Positions 1 to 8,622 of a stretch of 36,466 nt of DNA are shown one piece after another. The stretch comes from an uncultured Microbulbifer sp. Its GTDB lineage: Bacteria > Pseudomonadota > Gammaproteobacteria > Pseudomonadales > Cellvibrionaceae. The notes under the pieces are model-generated. The model was not told the DNA's origin. It worked only from the letters and a program-made list of their open reading frames with translations, and did not search any database. How positions within the stretch are numbered: position 1 is the stretch's first letter; every line of letters starts with the position of its first letter. Position numbers and translations under genes: made by a program. The stretch covers positions 1 through 36,466 of the forward strand of contig NZ_CAJXKH010000029.1 in NCBI RefSeq assembly GCF_913055755.1. Direction: 5' to 3'.

Positions 1-560
1 GGGGCCACAGCTGGGGTAACAACGAAGGTGGCGTACGCTCCGATAATGGCCAGACCGACTCCGGTCTGACTACCAACTTCGACCAGCCGGGACTGCTGGA
101 TGGCGGTTACGGCGATCTGCCGAACGACCGTCGCCACACTGTAAAGGCCTTCGGTACTTACGCGTTTGATATGGGCCTGCGCATGGGCGCCAACTTCATG
201 TGGCAGACTGGTCGCCCGCAGAACTGTTTCGGTATGCACCCGACTGACGGGTTTGCGCAGGCGTATGGTTCCGAGTCCTTCTACTGTCAGGGAGAGCTCG
301 CTAAGCGTGCCAGCCAGGGTCGTACAGATACCTACTGGAATCTCGACCTGAATGCACAGTATCCGATCGAAATGGCAAACGGTCAGAAGCTGCTGCTGTC
401 CATGGATATCTTCAATATCTTTGACAATGACACCGTTCTGGAGACTCAGGAGGTTGGCGACCTGGATGGCACTACCGCGCCGTACGAGTTCTATGGTATG
501 CCGGTCTACTACCAAGAGCCTCGCAGCATCCGCTTCGGCGTTCGCTATGACTTCAACTGA
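1..560 (+). CDS. TonB-dependent receptor, C-terminal part (Oar-like)
   Basis: The frame is open from base 3 and ends with TGA at 558-560, so only the last ~185 residues are present and the gene begins left of the window. The visible part looks like the final strands of an outer-membrane beta barrel: alternating aromatic/polar strands, the segment LPNDRRHTVKAFGTY typical of Oar/CarboxypepD_reg-like receptors, and a last strand SIRFGVRYDFN ending in an aromatic-Asn. These receptors import large substrates such as oligosaccharides, peptides or siderophores with energy from TonB-ExbBD. The substrate cannot be read from this fragment. Two intrinsic terminators follow. The family is clear; the Oar subfamily is an inference from short segments. 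Confidence 0.85.
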   Translation, partial: GHSWGNNEGGVRSDNGQTDSGLTTNFDQPGLLDGGYGDLPNDRRHTVKAFGTYAFDMGLRMGANFMWQTGRPQNCFGMHPTDGFAQAYGSESFYCQGELAKRASQGRTDTYWNLDLNAQYPIEMANGQKLLLSMDIFNIFDNDTVLETQEVGDLDGTTAPYEFYGMPVYYQEPRSIRFGVRYDFN

Positions 561-638
561 TCTGATTAGTTGAAATAAAACAATAAATCGCCGGTTGAAT
601 AACCCCAGATTATTCAACTGGAAATTCTCTCTTGCTTT

Positions 639-666
639 AGCCAGCCTCTTTGGGGCTGGCTTTTTT
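639..666 (+). terminator. Intrinsic terminator of the TonB receptor gene
   Basis: Stem AGCCAGCC / GGCTGGCT with a short loop, followed directly by six T residues. It lies 79 bases after the receptor stop codon. Confidence 0.85.
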
Positions 667-684
667 GTTGCCTATTTTAAAAAC

Positions 685-715
685 AAAAAAAAGCCCGCAA
701 ATGCGGGCTTTTTTT
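685..715. terminator. Bidirectional intrinsic terminator
   Basis: Perfect stem AGCCCGC-AAAT-GCGGGCT flanked by an A-tract on the left and a T-tract on the right. It can therefore stop transcription from both sides and ends the convergent ettA transcript as well as receptor read-through. Confidence 0.85.
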
Positions 716-732
716 AAGTCGCTGATAAAAAA

Positions 733-2397
733 TCAGGTCTTGATCTTCTTGTACTGCATCCGGTGCGGCGTGGCATTTTCACCGTTGCGCGCCACGAAGT
801 CCTCGTGGTACTCGGTGTAATTACCCTCAAAGAACACCACGTTGCTGTCGCCTTCATAGGCCAGGATGTGGGTCGCCACACGGTCCAGGAACCAGCGATC
901 GTGCGAGATCACCATGGCGCAGCCGGGGAAGCTCAGCAGGGCTTCTTCCAGGGCGCGCAGGGTTTCGATATCCAGGTCGTTGGACGGTTCGTCCAGCAGC
1001 AGCACGTTGGCGCCCTGCTTCAGGGTATGGGCCAGGTGCAGGCGGCCGCGCTCACCACCGGACAGCTCGCCCACCCGCTTCTGCTGGTCGCTGCCCTTGA
1101 AGTTGAAGCGGCCGATGTAGTTGCGCGAACCCACTTCGTAGTTGTTGATCTTGAGGATGTCGTGGCCGTCGGAAATGCATTCCCACACGGTCTTGTTGTC
1201 GTCCAGGTTTTCGCGGCTCTGGTCGACGCTGGCGATCTGTACGGTTTCACCGATCTTGATCTCACCGGAGTCCGGCTTTTCGGTGCCGTTGATCATGCGG
1301 AACAGGGTGGATTTACCGGCGCCGTTACCGCCGACGATTCCCACGATGGCTCCCTTGGGGACGCGGAAAGACAGGTCGTCGATCAGTACGCGGTCACCGA
1401 ACGCCTTGCTCACATGGCTCAGCTCGATCACATTGTCACCAAGGCGCTCACCGGGCGGAATGTAGATCTCGTTGGTCTCGTTGCGGGCCTGGAATTCCTG
1501 GGACTGCATCTCTTCCAGGCGGGACAGGCGCGCCTTGTTCTTGGACTGGCGGCCCTTCGGGTTCTGGCGCGCCCACTCCAGTTCTTTCTGCATCGCCTTG
1601 GCGCGGGCCTGCTCGCCTTTCTGCTCCTGTTCCAGGCGCTTCTCTTTCTGCTCCAGCCAGGTGGTGTAGTTGCCTTCCCACGGAATGCCGTGGCCGCGGT
1701 CCAGTTCCAGAATCCAGCCGGCCACATTGTCGAGGAAGTAGCGGTCGTGGGTAATGGCGACCACGGTGCCGTCGAAGTCGTGCAGGAAGCGCTCGAGCCA
1801 GTAGACACTCTCGGCGTCGAGGTGGTTGGTGGGTTCGTCCAGCAGCAGCATGTCGGGACGGGACAGCAGCAGGCGGCACAGGGCCACACGGCGCTTCTCA
1901 CCACCGGACAGGTTGTTCACGTCCGCGTCCCACGGCGGCAGACGCAGGGCGTCGGCGGCCACTTCCAGACGGTGTTCCAGGTTGTGGGCGTCCCAGGCCT
2001 GGATCACGTCTTCATACTGTTGCTGCTTCTTGGCCAGGGCATCGAAGTCCGCGTCCGGCTCGGCGTAGTCCGCGTACACCTGTTCCAGGCCCTGGAGGGC
2101 GTCGATGGCTTCGCGCATGCCGTCTTCGACGTTGCCGCGGACGGTCTTGGCGGGATCCAGTTGCGGCTCCTGGGGCAGGTAGCCGACCTTGATGCCGGGC
2201 ATGGCGCGAGCTTCGCCGTTATAGTCCTGGTCCACACCGGCCATGATGCGCAGCAGGGTGGATTTACCGGCACCGTTCAGACCCAGTACGCCGATTTTGG
2301 CGCCGGGGAAGAAGGACAGGGAAATATCTTTCAGAATCTCGCGCTTGGGCGGAACAACCTTGCCCACGCGGTTCATTGTGTATACGTATTCAGCCAT
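733..2397 (-). CDS. ettA: Energy-dependent translational throttle protein EttA (ABC-F ATPase)
   Basis: EttA binds the ribosomal E site and gates entry into elongation according to the ATP/ADP ratio. The 554-residue product has two ABC ATPase domains. The first carries Walker A GLNGAGKST, signature LSGGEKRR and Walker B LLLDEPTNHLD; the second carries GGNGAGKST, LSGGERGR and LLLDEPSNDLD. A charged linker rich in Glu, Gln and Arg joins them. The start is placed at the ATG giving MAEYVYTMNRVGK, which matches the start and length (~555) of characterised EttA. The frame is open 21 codons further upstream, but that extension resembles nothing. Single-gene transcript ending at the bidirectional terminator at 685-715. 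Cytoplasmic, no membrane segment, so it is not a transporter. Confidence 0.95.
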   Translation of the reverse strand: MAEYVYTMNRVGKVVPPKREILKDISLSFFPGAKIGVLGLNGAGKSTLLRIMAGVDQDYNGEARAMPGIKVGYLPQEPQLDPAKTVRGNVEDGMREAIDALQGLEQVYADYAEPDADFDALAKKQQQYEDVIQAWDAHNLEHRLEVAADALRLPPWDADVNNLSGGEKRRVALCRLLLSRPDMLLLDEPTNHLDAESVYWLERFLHDFDGTVVAITHDRYFLDNVAGWILELDRGHGIPWEGNYTTWLEQKEKRLEQEQKGEQARAKAMQKELEWARQNPKGRQSKNKARLSRLEEMQSQEFQARNETNEIYIPPGERLGDNVIELSHVSKAFGDRVLIDDLSFRVPKGAIVGIVGGNGAGKSTLFRMINGTEKPDSGEIKIGETVQIASVDQSRENLDDNKTVWECISDGHDILKINNYEVGSRNYIGRFNFKGSDQQKRVGELSGGERGRLHLAHTLKQGANVLLLDEPSNDLDIETLRALEEALLSFPGCAMVISHDRWFLDRVATHILAYEGDSNVVFFEGNYTEYHEDFVARNGENATPHRMQYKKIKT

Positions 2398-2622
2398 TAG
2401 AGCTCGATTCCAGTCGGTCAGAATTTGCGCGCAAGTTAGCAGTTTGGTGGGAAAGTTCAACCTGCTGGTTCATGGTGTTTTTAGTGGTTTTTCCGGTGTC
2501 GACGCCCGCGCTTCGCCTGTCTCCTCTACACATGAAGTAAACCCGGTTGGAAGGGGGAGGTAATGCCACCACGGCCCCTTCTGTGTTTAACTTTGCCCCG
2601 AACAAGACAACCGGGAACCAGT

Positions 2623-3726
2623 ATGACCCAGGAATCACCCCTTATCGTCGAACGTCAGGGCCCCGTCGGCAAACTGACGCTCAATCTGCCCAAAGCCCAC
2701 AACGCCCTCAATCTCGACATGATCGACCTGATGGCCGCGCAACTGGATGAGTGGGAAAAGGACGAAAGTCTCGCCTGCGTCTGGATCGAAGGCGCCGGCG
2801 ACAAGGCACTGTGTGCCGGTGGCGACGTGGTCGCGTTGCACCGGGAATCCGGCAGCTATGGCGATAATGGGGCCAGCCAGTTCGTGCAGGACTTCTTTAC
2901 CCGCGAGTATCGCCTGGACTACCGCATCCACACCTATGCCAAGCCCATCGTTGTGTGGGGCAGTGGCATCGTCATGGGCGGCGGTATCGGCATTATGAGC
3001 GGTGCCAGCCACCGCATCGTCACCGAGACCACGCGCATGGCCATGCCGGAAATCAACATCGGCCTGTTCCCCGATGTGGGCGGCAGCTGGTTCCTGAACC
3101 GCATGCCCGGCCGCACCGGCCTGTTCCTGGGCCTCACCGGCGCGCAGTTTAACGGCACCGATGCGCTGTACTGCGGCATGGCCGACCGCCTGCTGCCCGC
3201 CGCCGGTAAAGACGACCTGCTGGCGGGGCTGCAGGCCCTCGACTTCAGTGCGGATCCGGCCCAGAACCATGTACTGGTGAGCAAGGCGATCCAGTCCCGT
3301 GAACTGCCAGCCGCCGGTCAGCCCGCCCCCAACCTGCGCACGCATTACGATGTGATCCAGGAACTCACCGACGGCGCGACCCTGCCGGAGGTATATGAAG
3401 CGATCGCGGCCTACAGCGGCGACGACAAATGGCTGCAGCGAGCGTCGGCCACCATGCGCGCGGGTTGCCCGCTTACCGCCTGGATCGTGTGGGAGCAGCT
3501 GCACCGGGCGCGGCATATGTCACTGGCAGACGTGCTGCGAATGGAGCTGACGCTGGCGGTGAACATGTGCAATAACGGTCAGGTAAAGGAAGGGGTGCGC
3601 GCACTGCTGATCGACAAGGATCGCAATCCGCAATGGCAGCCGGCGACGCTGGGGGAGGTGACTGCGGCGGAAGTGGAAGCCTGTTTCACCGCCCCCTGGA
3701 AAGTGAGTCCGCTGGCGGATCTTTGA
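2623..3726 (+). CDS. 3-hydroxyisobutyryl-CoA hydrolase (ECH_2/HIBCH family)
   Basis: Hydrolyses 3-hydroxyisobutyryl-CoA to 3-hydroxyisobutyrate in valine catabolism. The 367-residue protein has a crotonase fold: oxyanion-hole segment CAGGDV near residues 64-69, the glycine-rich segment near 118-124, and MPEINIGLFPDVGG (142-154), in which E143 and D151 match the acid residues conserved in HIBCH-type hydrolases. The ATG at 2623 (MTQESPLIV) is preferred. The frame stays open 20 codons upstream, but that stretch is low-complexity and the alignment with the family begins after it. The next gene, mmsB, encodes the following enzyme of the pathway, 55 bases downstream on the same strand. An ordinary enoyl-CoA hydratase is the alternative; the length and the FPDVGG motif favour the hydrolase. 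Confidence 0.88.
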   Translation: MTQESPLIVERQGPVGKLTLNLPKAHNALNLDMIDLMAAQLDEWEKDESLACVWIEGAGDKALCAGGDVVALHRESGSYGDNGASQFVQDFFTREYRLDYRIHTYAKPIVVWGSGIVMGGGIGIMSGASHRIVTETTRMAMPEINIGLFPDVGGSWFLNRMPGRTGLFLGLTGAQFNGTDALYCGMADRLLPAAGKDDLLAGLQALDFSADPAQNHVLVSKAIQSRELPAAGQPAPNLRTHYDVIQELTDGATLPEVYEAIAAYSGDDKWLQRASATMRAGCPLTAWIVWEQLHRARHMSLADVLRMELTLAVNMCNNGQVKEGVRALLIDKDRNPQWQPATLGEVTAAEVEACFTAPWKVSPLADL

Positions 3727-3781
3727 TTCGCCCGTGTAAAAAAACGCAGATGCAAAATAATAAATAACCGGAGCAGAAAGC

Positions 3782-4690
3782 ATGGCAACAATCGAGAAAA
3801 TCGCATTTTTCGGCCTCGGCCATATGGGTGGCCCGATGGCGGCCAACCTGGTTGCGGCGGGCTTTGAGGTGACCGCATTCGACCTGTCGGCGGCGGCGGT
3901 GCAACAGGCGGTGGCCAACGGATGCAAGCGCGGGGAAAGTGCGCAGCAGACGGTGGAAGGTGCCGATGTCGTCATCTTGATGCTGCCGAGCGGCGACGCG
4001 GTCAAGGGGCTGTACCTGGGGGCCCGCGGGATCCTGCAGGCGCTGGATACGGATGTGCTGGTGATCGATAGCTCCACCATCGCTGCCGGGGATGCACGCC
4101 AGCTGATCGCCGCTGCCGGAGACCGCGGTATCCGCGCCATCGATGCACCGGTTTCCGGTGGCACCGCCGCGGCCGCTGCGGGGACCCTGTCGTTTATGTG
4201 CGGCGGCGAGGCGGCAGCGGTCGAGTCGGCGAAGCCTTACTTGCAGGCCATGGGTGCGAATATCTTCCACGCCGGTGCGGCCGGTTCCGGGCAGGTGGCC
4301 AAGATCTGCAACAACATGCTGCTGGCCATCCATATGATCGGTACCGCCGAGGCGTTGCAGCTGGGGGTGGATAACGGGCTGGATCCGACAGTGCTGTCGG
4401 ACATCATGCGCGCGAGTTCCGGCGGCAACTGGTCGCTGGAAAAATACAATCCGTATCCGGGAGTGATGGAGGGCGTGCCCGCTTCGCGCAACTATGAGGG
4501 TGGTTTTTCGGTGGCGCTGATGCTGAAGGACCTCGGCCTGGCGATGGATACCGCGGCCGGCAGTGCCTCCTCGACCCCGCTGGGGGCGCTGGCGAAAAAC
4601 CTGTACCAGTTGCACGGTGGCGACACCGCCAATGCTGCGCTGGATTTCTCCAGTATCCAGAATCTTTTCCGTCGCCCCGCCGGGGACTGA
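3782..4690 (+). CDS. mmsB: 3-hydroxyisobutyrate dehydrogenase
   Basis: Oxidises 3-hydroxyisobutyrate to methylmalonate semialdehyde with NAD+. The 302-residue protein shows the beta-hydroxyacid dehydrogenase pattern: N-terminal dinucleotide-binding FFGLGHMGGPMAANL, substrate-binding DAPVSGGTAAAAAGTLSFM (121-139), and the catalytic-lysine segment GSGQVAKICNNM with K174. The C-terminal helix carries LMLKDLGLAMDTA, also typical. It follows the HIBYL-CoA hydrolase gene and is probably co-transcribed with it; a strong terminator follows. The methylmalonate-semialdehyde dehydrogenase expected next in the pathway is not in the window. Related tartronate semialdehyde reductases are the alternative, but the neighbour argues for valine degradation. 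Confidence 0.92.
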   Translation: MATIEKIAFFGLGHMGGPMAANLVAAGFEVTAFDLSAAAVQQAVANGCKRGESAQQTVEGADVVILMLPSGDAVKGLYLGARGILQALDTDVLVIDSSTIAAGDARQLIAAAGDRGIRAIDAPVSGGTAAAAAGTLSFMCGGEAAAVESAKPYLQAMGANIFHAGAAGSGQVAKICNNMLLAIHMIGTAEALQLGVDNGLDPTVLSDIMRASSGGNWSLEKYNPYPGVMEGVPASRNYEGGFSVALMLKDLGLAMDTAAGSASSTPLGALAKNLYQLHGGDTANAALDFSSIQNLFRRPAGD

Positions 4691-4704
4691 TTCTCAACAA
4701 GCCG

Positions 4705-4752
4705 ACTCGACAACGGAAAGCCCGGTTTCAACGAGCCGGGCGTCGAGTTTTC
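4705..4752 (+). terminator. Intrinsic terminator after mmsB
   Basis: Outer stem ACTCGAC (4705-4711) / GTCGAGT (4742-4748) and inner stem GCCCGG (4720-4725) / CCGGGC (4736-4741), followed by a T-rich tract. Confidence 0.8.
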
Positions 4753-4775
4753 TTGAGCCTGTTTGTACTCCGCGT

Positions 4776-4789
4776 TTGATTTGAATCAA
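4776..4789 (+). promoter_or_regulatory. FNR/Anr box of ompW
   Basis: TTGAT-TTGA-ATCAA is a perfect match to the FNR/Anr consensus TTGAT-N4-ATCAA. A possible -10 element TAATCT lies at 4812-4817. A start near 4823-4824 would place the box at about -41.5, the class II activation position. The FNR-family regulator is encoded nearby at 7253-7975. Confidence 0.85.
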
Positions 4790-4904
4790 AAGGGCCGGGA
4801 ACTCCAGCCGCTAATCTGCAGCCGTCTCCATGGAGCGCCATACCAATAACGCTAATTAGCGTACCGGCGAGACGGAAGCCCTGATTCAAGACACGGAGAT
4901 AAAC

Positions 4905-5594
4905 ATGAAAAAAGTGGCGCTCGGCACCGTTCTGGCCGCACTGATTTCCGGCCCTGTATTTGCCTACGATACCGGTGATTTCATTTTTCGCAGCGGTGCC
5001 ATTACCGTCAGCCCGGATGTCAGCTCCAGTGCCCTGGCATTGGGGAGTGTTGCCCTCGATGGCACTGCCGCTGAGGTTGCTGACGGCACCGCACTGAGCC
5101 TGATCGGCACCTATATGCTGCGCGATCACTGGGGACTGGAAGTGATTGCCGCCACCCCGTTCAGTCACGACCTGGAAGTATCCGGGCTCGGGGAAACCTT
5201 CGACCTTGGCGAAACCAAACATCTCCCCCCGACCGTGATGCTGCAGTATTACCCGCTGCAAGCTTCCTCTTCTGTACAGCCGTATATCGGCCTGGGCCTG
5301 AACTACACCGCCTTTTTTGATGAAGAGGTCAGCGGTGAGGCCAATGCGGTATTCGCCACCCTGGGTGCCAGCGGCGATGCCGATCTGTCCCTGAAAAATT
5401 CCACCGGAATGGCCGCCGAGGCCGGAGTTGATATTGCCTTCGGCGCCGATCAGCGCTGGCTGCTGAACCTGGCGGTATGGTGGATGGATATTGATACCGA
5501 GGCCCGGGTCGACGTTCCCGGCGTGGGCAAGGTTGCCGCCGATGTGGAGCTGGACCCGCTGGTCTACAGTGCCGGATTCGGCTATCGCTTCTGA
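4905..5594 (+). CDS. ompW: OmpW-family outer membrane protein
   Basis: 229 residues with a signal peptide (MKKVALGTVLAALISGPVFA, cleavage before Tyr21). The mature part begins with the OmpW-like strand DFIFRSGAITVSPD. It contains the conserved segments LSLIGTYMLRDHWGLEVIAATPFSH, HLPPTVMLQYYPL, QPYIGLGLNYTAFF and a C-terminal strand ending in GFGYRF with the terminal Phe needed for barrel assembly. OmpW proteins form small eight-stranded barrels with a hydrophobic channel. The start has a good Shine-Dalgarno (GGAG) six bases upstream. The perfect FNR box upstream fits the known anaerobic control of ompW in other gammaproteobacteria. Confidence 0.92.
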   Translation: MKKVALGTVLAALISGPVFAYDTGDFIFRSGAITVSPDVSSSALALGSVALDGTAAEVADGTALSLIGTYMLRDHWGLEVIAATPFSHDLEVSGLGETFDLGETKHLPPTVMLQYYPLQASSSVQPYIGLGLNYTAFFDEEVSGEANAVFATLGASGDADLSLKNSTGMAAEAGVDIAFGADQRWLLNLAVWWMDIDTEARVDVPGVGKVAADVELDPLVYSAGFGYRF

Positions 5595-5618
5595 TTGCCG
5601 CCCCAGCGTGCCGTGGCA

Positions 5619-5639
5619 GGGCTCCGCAGCGCGGAGCCC
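5619..5639 (+). terminator. GC-rich hairpin after ompW, terminator-like
   Basis: Perfect 9-bp stem GGGCTCCGC-AGC-GCGGAGCCC starting 24 bases after the ompW stop. No T-tract follows, so it may be a 3'-end stabilising hairpin rather than an intrinsic terminator. Confidence 0.4.
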
Positions 5640-5658
5640 ATCGAAAAGCCGGCGGCGA

Positions 5659-5672
5659 TTGACATAAATCAA
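5659..5672 (+). promoter_or_regulatory. FNR/Anr box of hemN
   Basis: TTGAC-ATAA-ATCAA differs from the FNR consensus in one base. A -10-like TAACTT is at 5695-5700, which would put the transcription start near 5707 and the box centre at about -41.5. Confidence 0.8.
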
Positions 5673-5750
5673 GCGCCGGCGGCAGGCCGCCGGGTAACTT
5701 ACCCTGGTCCGCTCTCCACAGCATGATCCAGGATCAGAGGTTTTTCGCAG

Positions 5751-7178
5751 ATGGACGACAAATTCGATAGCACCGTCACCCGCTCAACCCCATCCGCTGA
5801 CCAGCCGGTTCCCGAGCTTTCGGCAGACCTGCTGGCGCGCTATGCGGGCCCCTGTCCGCGCTATACCTCCTATCCCACTGCGGACCGTTTTGTGCCCATG
5901 AGTGGCTCCGCAAGCGGCGACCAGCCGTGGGCGGCGCTGCAGGATGTGGAAACATTATCGTTGTATGTGCACATCCCGTTCTGCCGCTCCCTGTGCTATT
6001 TCTGCGCCTGCAACAAGATCATCACCCGCCAGTACGGGCTGGCCTCCAGTTACCTGGACAATGTGCTGAAGGAAGCGCAGTGGTATCGCGAGCGGGTGGC
6101 GCGGGCACCGGTGGTGCAGTTGCACCTCGGCGGCGGTACTCCCACGTTCCTCAACGATGGCGACCTGCGCCGGCTGGTCGAGGGGCTGGGAGAAATTTTC
6201 GACCTGCGCACCGGCGACGATGTGGAATACAGCATCGAGGCGGATCCGCGGGTACTTGAAAGCGAAACCCTGGATACCCTGCGGGACCTGGGTTTCAACC
6301 GCCTCAGCCTCGGCATTCAGGACTTCAATCCGGAGGTGCAGCGGGCGATCAACCGTATCTGCAGCCCGGAACAGGTGCAGGCGCTGACCGAGGGCGCCCG
6401 CGAGCGGGGCTTCGGCTCCATTTCCTACGACCTGATCTACGGCCTGCCGGGACAGAATGTCGCGAGCCTGGAAAAAACCATCGACAAGGTACTCGAGCTG
6501 GCACCGGACCGTATTGCCCTGTATCACTACGCGCACCTGCCGGAGCGCTTCAAGGCCCAGCGCCTGATCGATTCCGACCTGATGCCGTCGCCGTCCGAGA
6601 AAATCGCCATGCAGCTGGCGGCCAGCCGCCGCCTGACCGAAGCGGGTTATGTATTCCTCGGTATGGATCACTTTGCCCGCCCCGACGACGAAATGGCCCG
6701 GGCCGCGGCCGAGGGGCGCCTGGCGCGCAACTTCCAGGGCTATACCCTGATGCCCGCGGATGCCCTGGTGGGTCTCGGCGCTTCCGCCATCAGCTACAGC
6801 CGCGACGGCTACTGGCAGAACCACCACAGCCTGAAAGAATACGCCGGCGCCATCGCCGGGCCCGGTGAGGCCATCTGCCGCGGCTGGCAACTGAGTGCGG
6901 ATGACCGCCTGCGCCAGTGGCTGATCATGGAGTTGATGTGCCATCTCCGCGTCGACAAGCGCGAGGTAGAGGCGCGCACCGGGCAGTCGTTTAGCCAGGG
7001 TTTCCGGGCGGAGCTCGCGCGCCTGCAACCGATGTTTGCCGACGGTTTGCTGGGGCAGAGCGACAGTGAGCTGTACGTGACCGAGCGCGGGCGCTGGTTC
7101 CTGCGCAACGCCGCTGCTGCCTTTGATGTCTATCTGCATGGCGCCGAACAGACCGCGCGGTACTCGCGGGTGCTTTAG
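5751..7178 (+). CDS. hemN: Oxygen-independent coproporphyrinogen III oxidase
   Basis: Radical SAM enzyme that decarboxylates coproporphyrinogen III to protoporphyrinogen IX for heme synthesis without oxygen. In the 475-residue product the iron-sulfur cluster motif is C78-x3-C82-x2-C85 followed by C87, in the segment VHIPFCRSLCYFCACNK, the HemN arrangement. Other hallmarks are LHLGGGTPTFL, IEADPR, GFNRLSLGIQDFNPEVQRAINR and ISYDLIYGLPGQ. The N-terminal KFD-to-PRYTSYPTAD region separates it from HemW-type paralogues, which lack it. FNR box upstream and fnr downstream point to induction at low oxygen. Cytoplasmic. Confidence 0.96.
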   Translation: MDDKFDSTVTRSTPSADQPVPELSADLLARYAGPCPRYTSYPTADRFVPMSGSASGDQPWAALQDVETLSLYVHIPFCRSLCYFCACNKIITRQYGLASSYLDNVLKEAQWYRERVARAPVVQLHLGGGTPTFLNDGDLRRLVEGLGEIFDLRTGDDVEYSIEADPRVLESETLDTLRDLGFNRLSLGIQDFNPEVQRAINRICSPEQVQALTEGARERGFGSISYDLIYGLPGQNVASLEKTIDKVLELAPDRIALYHYAHLPERFKAQRLIDSDLMPSPSEKIAMQLAASRRLTEAGYVFLGMDHFARPDDEMARAAAEGRLARNFQGYTLMPADALVGLGASAISYSRDGYWQNHHSLKEYAGAIAGPGEAICRGWQLSADDRLRQWLIMELMCHLRVDKREVEARTGQSFSQGFRAELARLQPMFADGLLGQSDSELYVTERGRWFLRNAAAAFDVYLHGAEQTARYSRVL

Positions 7179-7192
7179 GGGCGGGGAAGGGA

Positions 7193-7198
7193 TACAAT
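7193..7198 (+). promoter_or_regulatory. Candidate -10 element of the fnr-type gene
   Basis: TACAAT, 55 bases before the ATG at 7253. The -35 region is poor (GTGCTT at the expected place). No FNR box is visible here, so autoregulation is not supported. Confidence 0.3.
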
Positions 7199-7252
7199 CT
7201 CCCTCCGAAATCAGCCTTAACCCTTCTATTTTTGTGGCGTTGCGGGATTCCG

Positions 7253-7975
7253 ATGAAAGAGACTATTCCAGTCAGTTGTAGCAATTGCTCGGTGCGTCGT
7301 CTGTGCCTGCCGGTGGGGCTGAGCGAGCAGGATATCGAGCGCCTGGAACTGGTCACCCGCAAAAAGAAAATCATCAAGGCCGGCGAGGCCCTGTACCGCG
7401 CCGGCGATCCTTTCTCCAGCCTCTACGCGATCCGCTCTGGCAGTTTCAAGTCGGCGGTGATCGGTGCCGATGGCGATACCCAGGTTACCCACTTTGCCCT
7501 GCCGGGCGAGCTGCTGGGGCTCGACGCCTACAGCGGTGGTGTGCATCCGGGCTATGCCGAGGCACTGGAAGACAGCAGTGTCTGTGTACTGCCGTTTACC
7601 CAGCTGGAGAGTCTGGCGCAGGAAGTGCCGGCGCTGCAAAAGCAGATTTACAGTATTTTTTCCGAAGAGCTGAAGCAGGAAAATGAAGCGCTGTTGCTGC
7701 TGGGCAAGCGCTCCGCCGAGAGCCGGCTGGCGGCGCTGTTGATCAACATTTCCAGCCGTTATTCGCGCCGCGGTTATTCCGCCAGCGAGTTTGTGCTGTC
7801 CATGCCACGCATGGATATCGCCAATTATCTTGGCCTCACCGCGGAAACCGTCAGCCGCCTGATCTCCCGCTTCCAGAAGCAGGAGTTGATCAGTGTAAAA
7901 GGGCGTTCGGTTTCCATCCTCGACCTGGTCGCCCTCAGTGAACTGGCGGGCACGCACTGCAGTTACGAGAGCTAG
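7253..7975 (+). CDS. fnr: FNR/Anr-type oxygen-sensing transcriptional regulator
   Basis: 240-residue CRP/FNR-family protein. It binds a [4Fe-4S] cluster through C9, C12, C18 (C-x2-C-x5-C in VSCSNCSVRRLC) and C111 (SSVCVLPF), the same set as E. coli FNR. The effector domain contains GDPFSSLYAIRSGSFKS, and the C-terminal helix-turn-helix reads MDIANYLGLTAETVSRLISRF. The E-xx-S-R pattern of the recognition helix is the one that reads TTGAT half-sites, and three such boxes flank neighbouring genes. An ATG at 7253 is used because the cysteine cluster then sits nine residues in; the frame extends seven codons further to 7232. It could equally be named anr in this lineage. Confidence 0.93.
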   Translation: MKETIPVSCSNCSVRRLCLPVGLSEQDIERLELVTRKKKIIKAGEALYRAGDPFSSLYAIRSGSFKSAVIGADGDTQVTHFALPGELLGLDAYSGGVHPGYAEALEDSSVCVLPFTQLESLAQEVPALQKQIYSIFSEELKQENEALLLLGKRSAESRLAALLINISSRYSRRGYSASEFVLSMPRMDIANYLGLTAETVSRLISRFQKQELISVKGRSVSILDLVALSELAGTHCSYES

Positions 7976-7984
7976 AGTTACAGG

Positions 7985-8016
7985 AGCCCGGCCGCGGCTT
8001 ACGCCTCGGCGGGCTC
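7985..8016. terminator. Strong GC-rich hairpin between convergent fnr and hemerythrin gene
   Basis: Nearly continuous stem built from GAGCCC/GGGCTC, GCCG/CGGC and GGC/GCC around a TTAC loop. It spans the end of the hemerythrin gene just after the fnr stop. It may end both convergent transcripts, but has no T-tract. Confidence 0.4.
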
Positions 8017-8556
8017 CGCCAGCTCCTCATATACGGATTCATACAGTCTTTTTACGCCGGTATTGAAGTGCATGCTCTGGCGTTGCTGAATCTTGTTCTG
8101 CACATCATCCCAGTCGTTCTCGGTCAGCATCTCGGCCACCAGCGGGAACAGGATTTCATTTTCCCTTTGCAGGTGGCGCCGCTGCAGCTCGATAAATTCC
8201 CGCGCGGCGCCGAACAGCTGCTCCCTTTCCACCGCGGCGTCGTTGGCGACGGCGTAAAACAGGCTGTTCATCTTGCGTGTGGCAACGGCAATCTGGTGGT
8301 GTTCCTTGAAGGTTCTGTTGATCACATCGCGAACGTCCACCGGTTTGCCCAGCAGCTGCTCGAACACCAGGTCTTCTACCGGGTGATGCCACTGGTCCGG
8401 GTAAACGGAAAGATAATCCAGTGCGTCCAGGATCATGGTCAGCGTTGCGGGATTGCGGTCCTGTTTTCCCAGTTGTTGTAGCAGCGTTTCGAATACGTCG
8501 AGCAGCCGTTGCATGTGTTTGTGGTCGCAGCAGAGCTGCCGGTAGATACTGTGCAT
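7999..8556 (-). CDS. Hemerythrin HHE cation-binding domain protein
   Basis: 185-residue four-helix-bundle protein of the hemerythrin/HHE family, which bind a di-iron centre and deal with oxygen, nitric oxide or iron-sulfur repair. Likely ligands are H12 (CCDHKH), H57/H58 and E61 (HHPVED), H86/H87 (KEHHQIA), and H128 and E132 (RRHLQRENE). The ATG at 8556 is preceded by a very good Shine-Dalgarno (GGAGG) on the minus strand; the open frame upstream of it crosses the promoter and is not coding. An FNR-type box lies 67 bases upstream, which suggests low-oxygen expression together with hemN and ompW. The exact role (oxygen store, NO sensor or repair) cannot be decided. Confidence 0.88.
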   Translation of the reverse strand: MHSIYRQLCCDHKHMQRLLDVFETLLQQLGKQDRNPATLTMILDALDYLSVYPDQWHHPVEDLVFEQLLGKPVDVRDVINRTFKEHHQIAVATRKMNSLFYAVANDAAVEREQLFGAAREFIELQRRHLQRENEILFPLVAEMLTENDWDDVQNKIQQRQSMHFNTGVKRLYESVYEELAEPAEA

Positions 8557-8622
8557 ATCGCACCTCCATCGCTGAGGTTGGGTACCGGTAACTCTATTGT
8601 TGTCCGCGCCCGCCAACGGCAA

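Noticed and set aside
763..2400. 545-codon open frame on the plus strand opposite ettA
   Set aside because: It is the antisense shadow of a codon-biased GC-rich gene. Its translation is low-complexity (Val, Gly, Gln, His rich) and matches no family, while the minus strand encodes a clear EttA.
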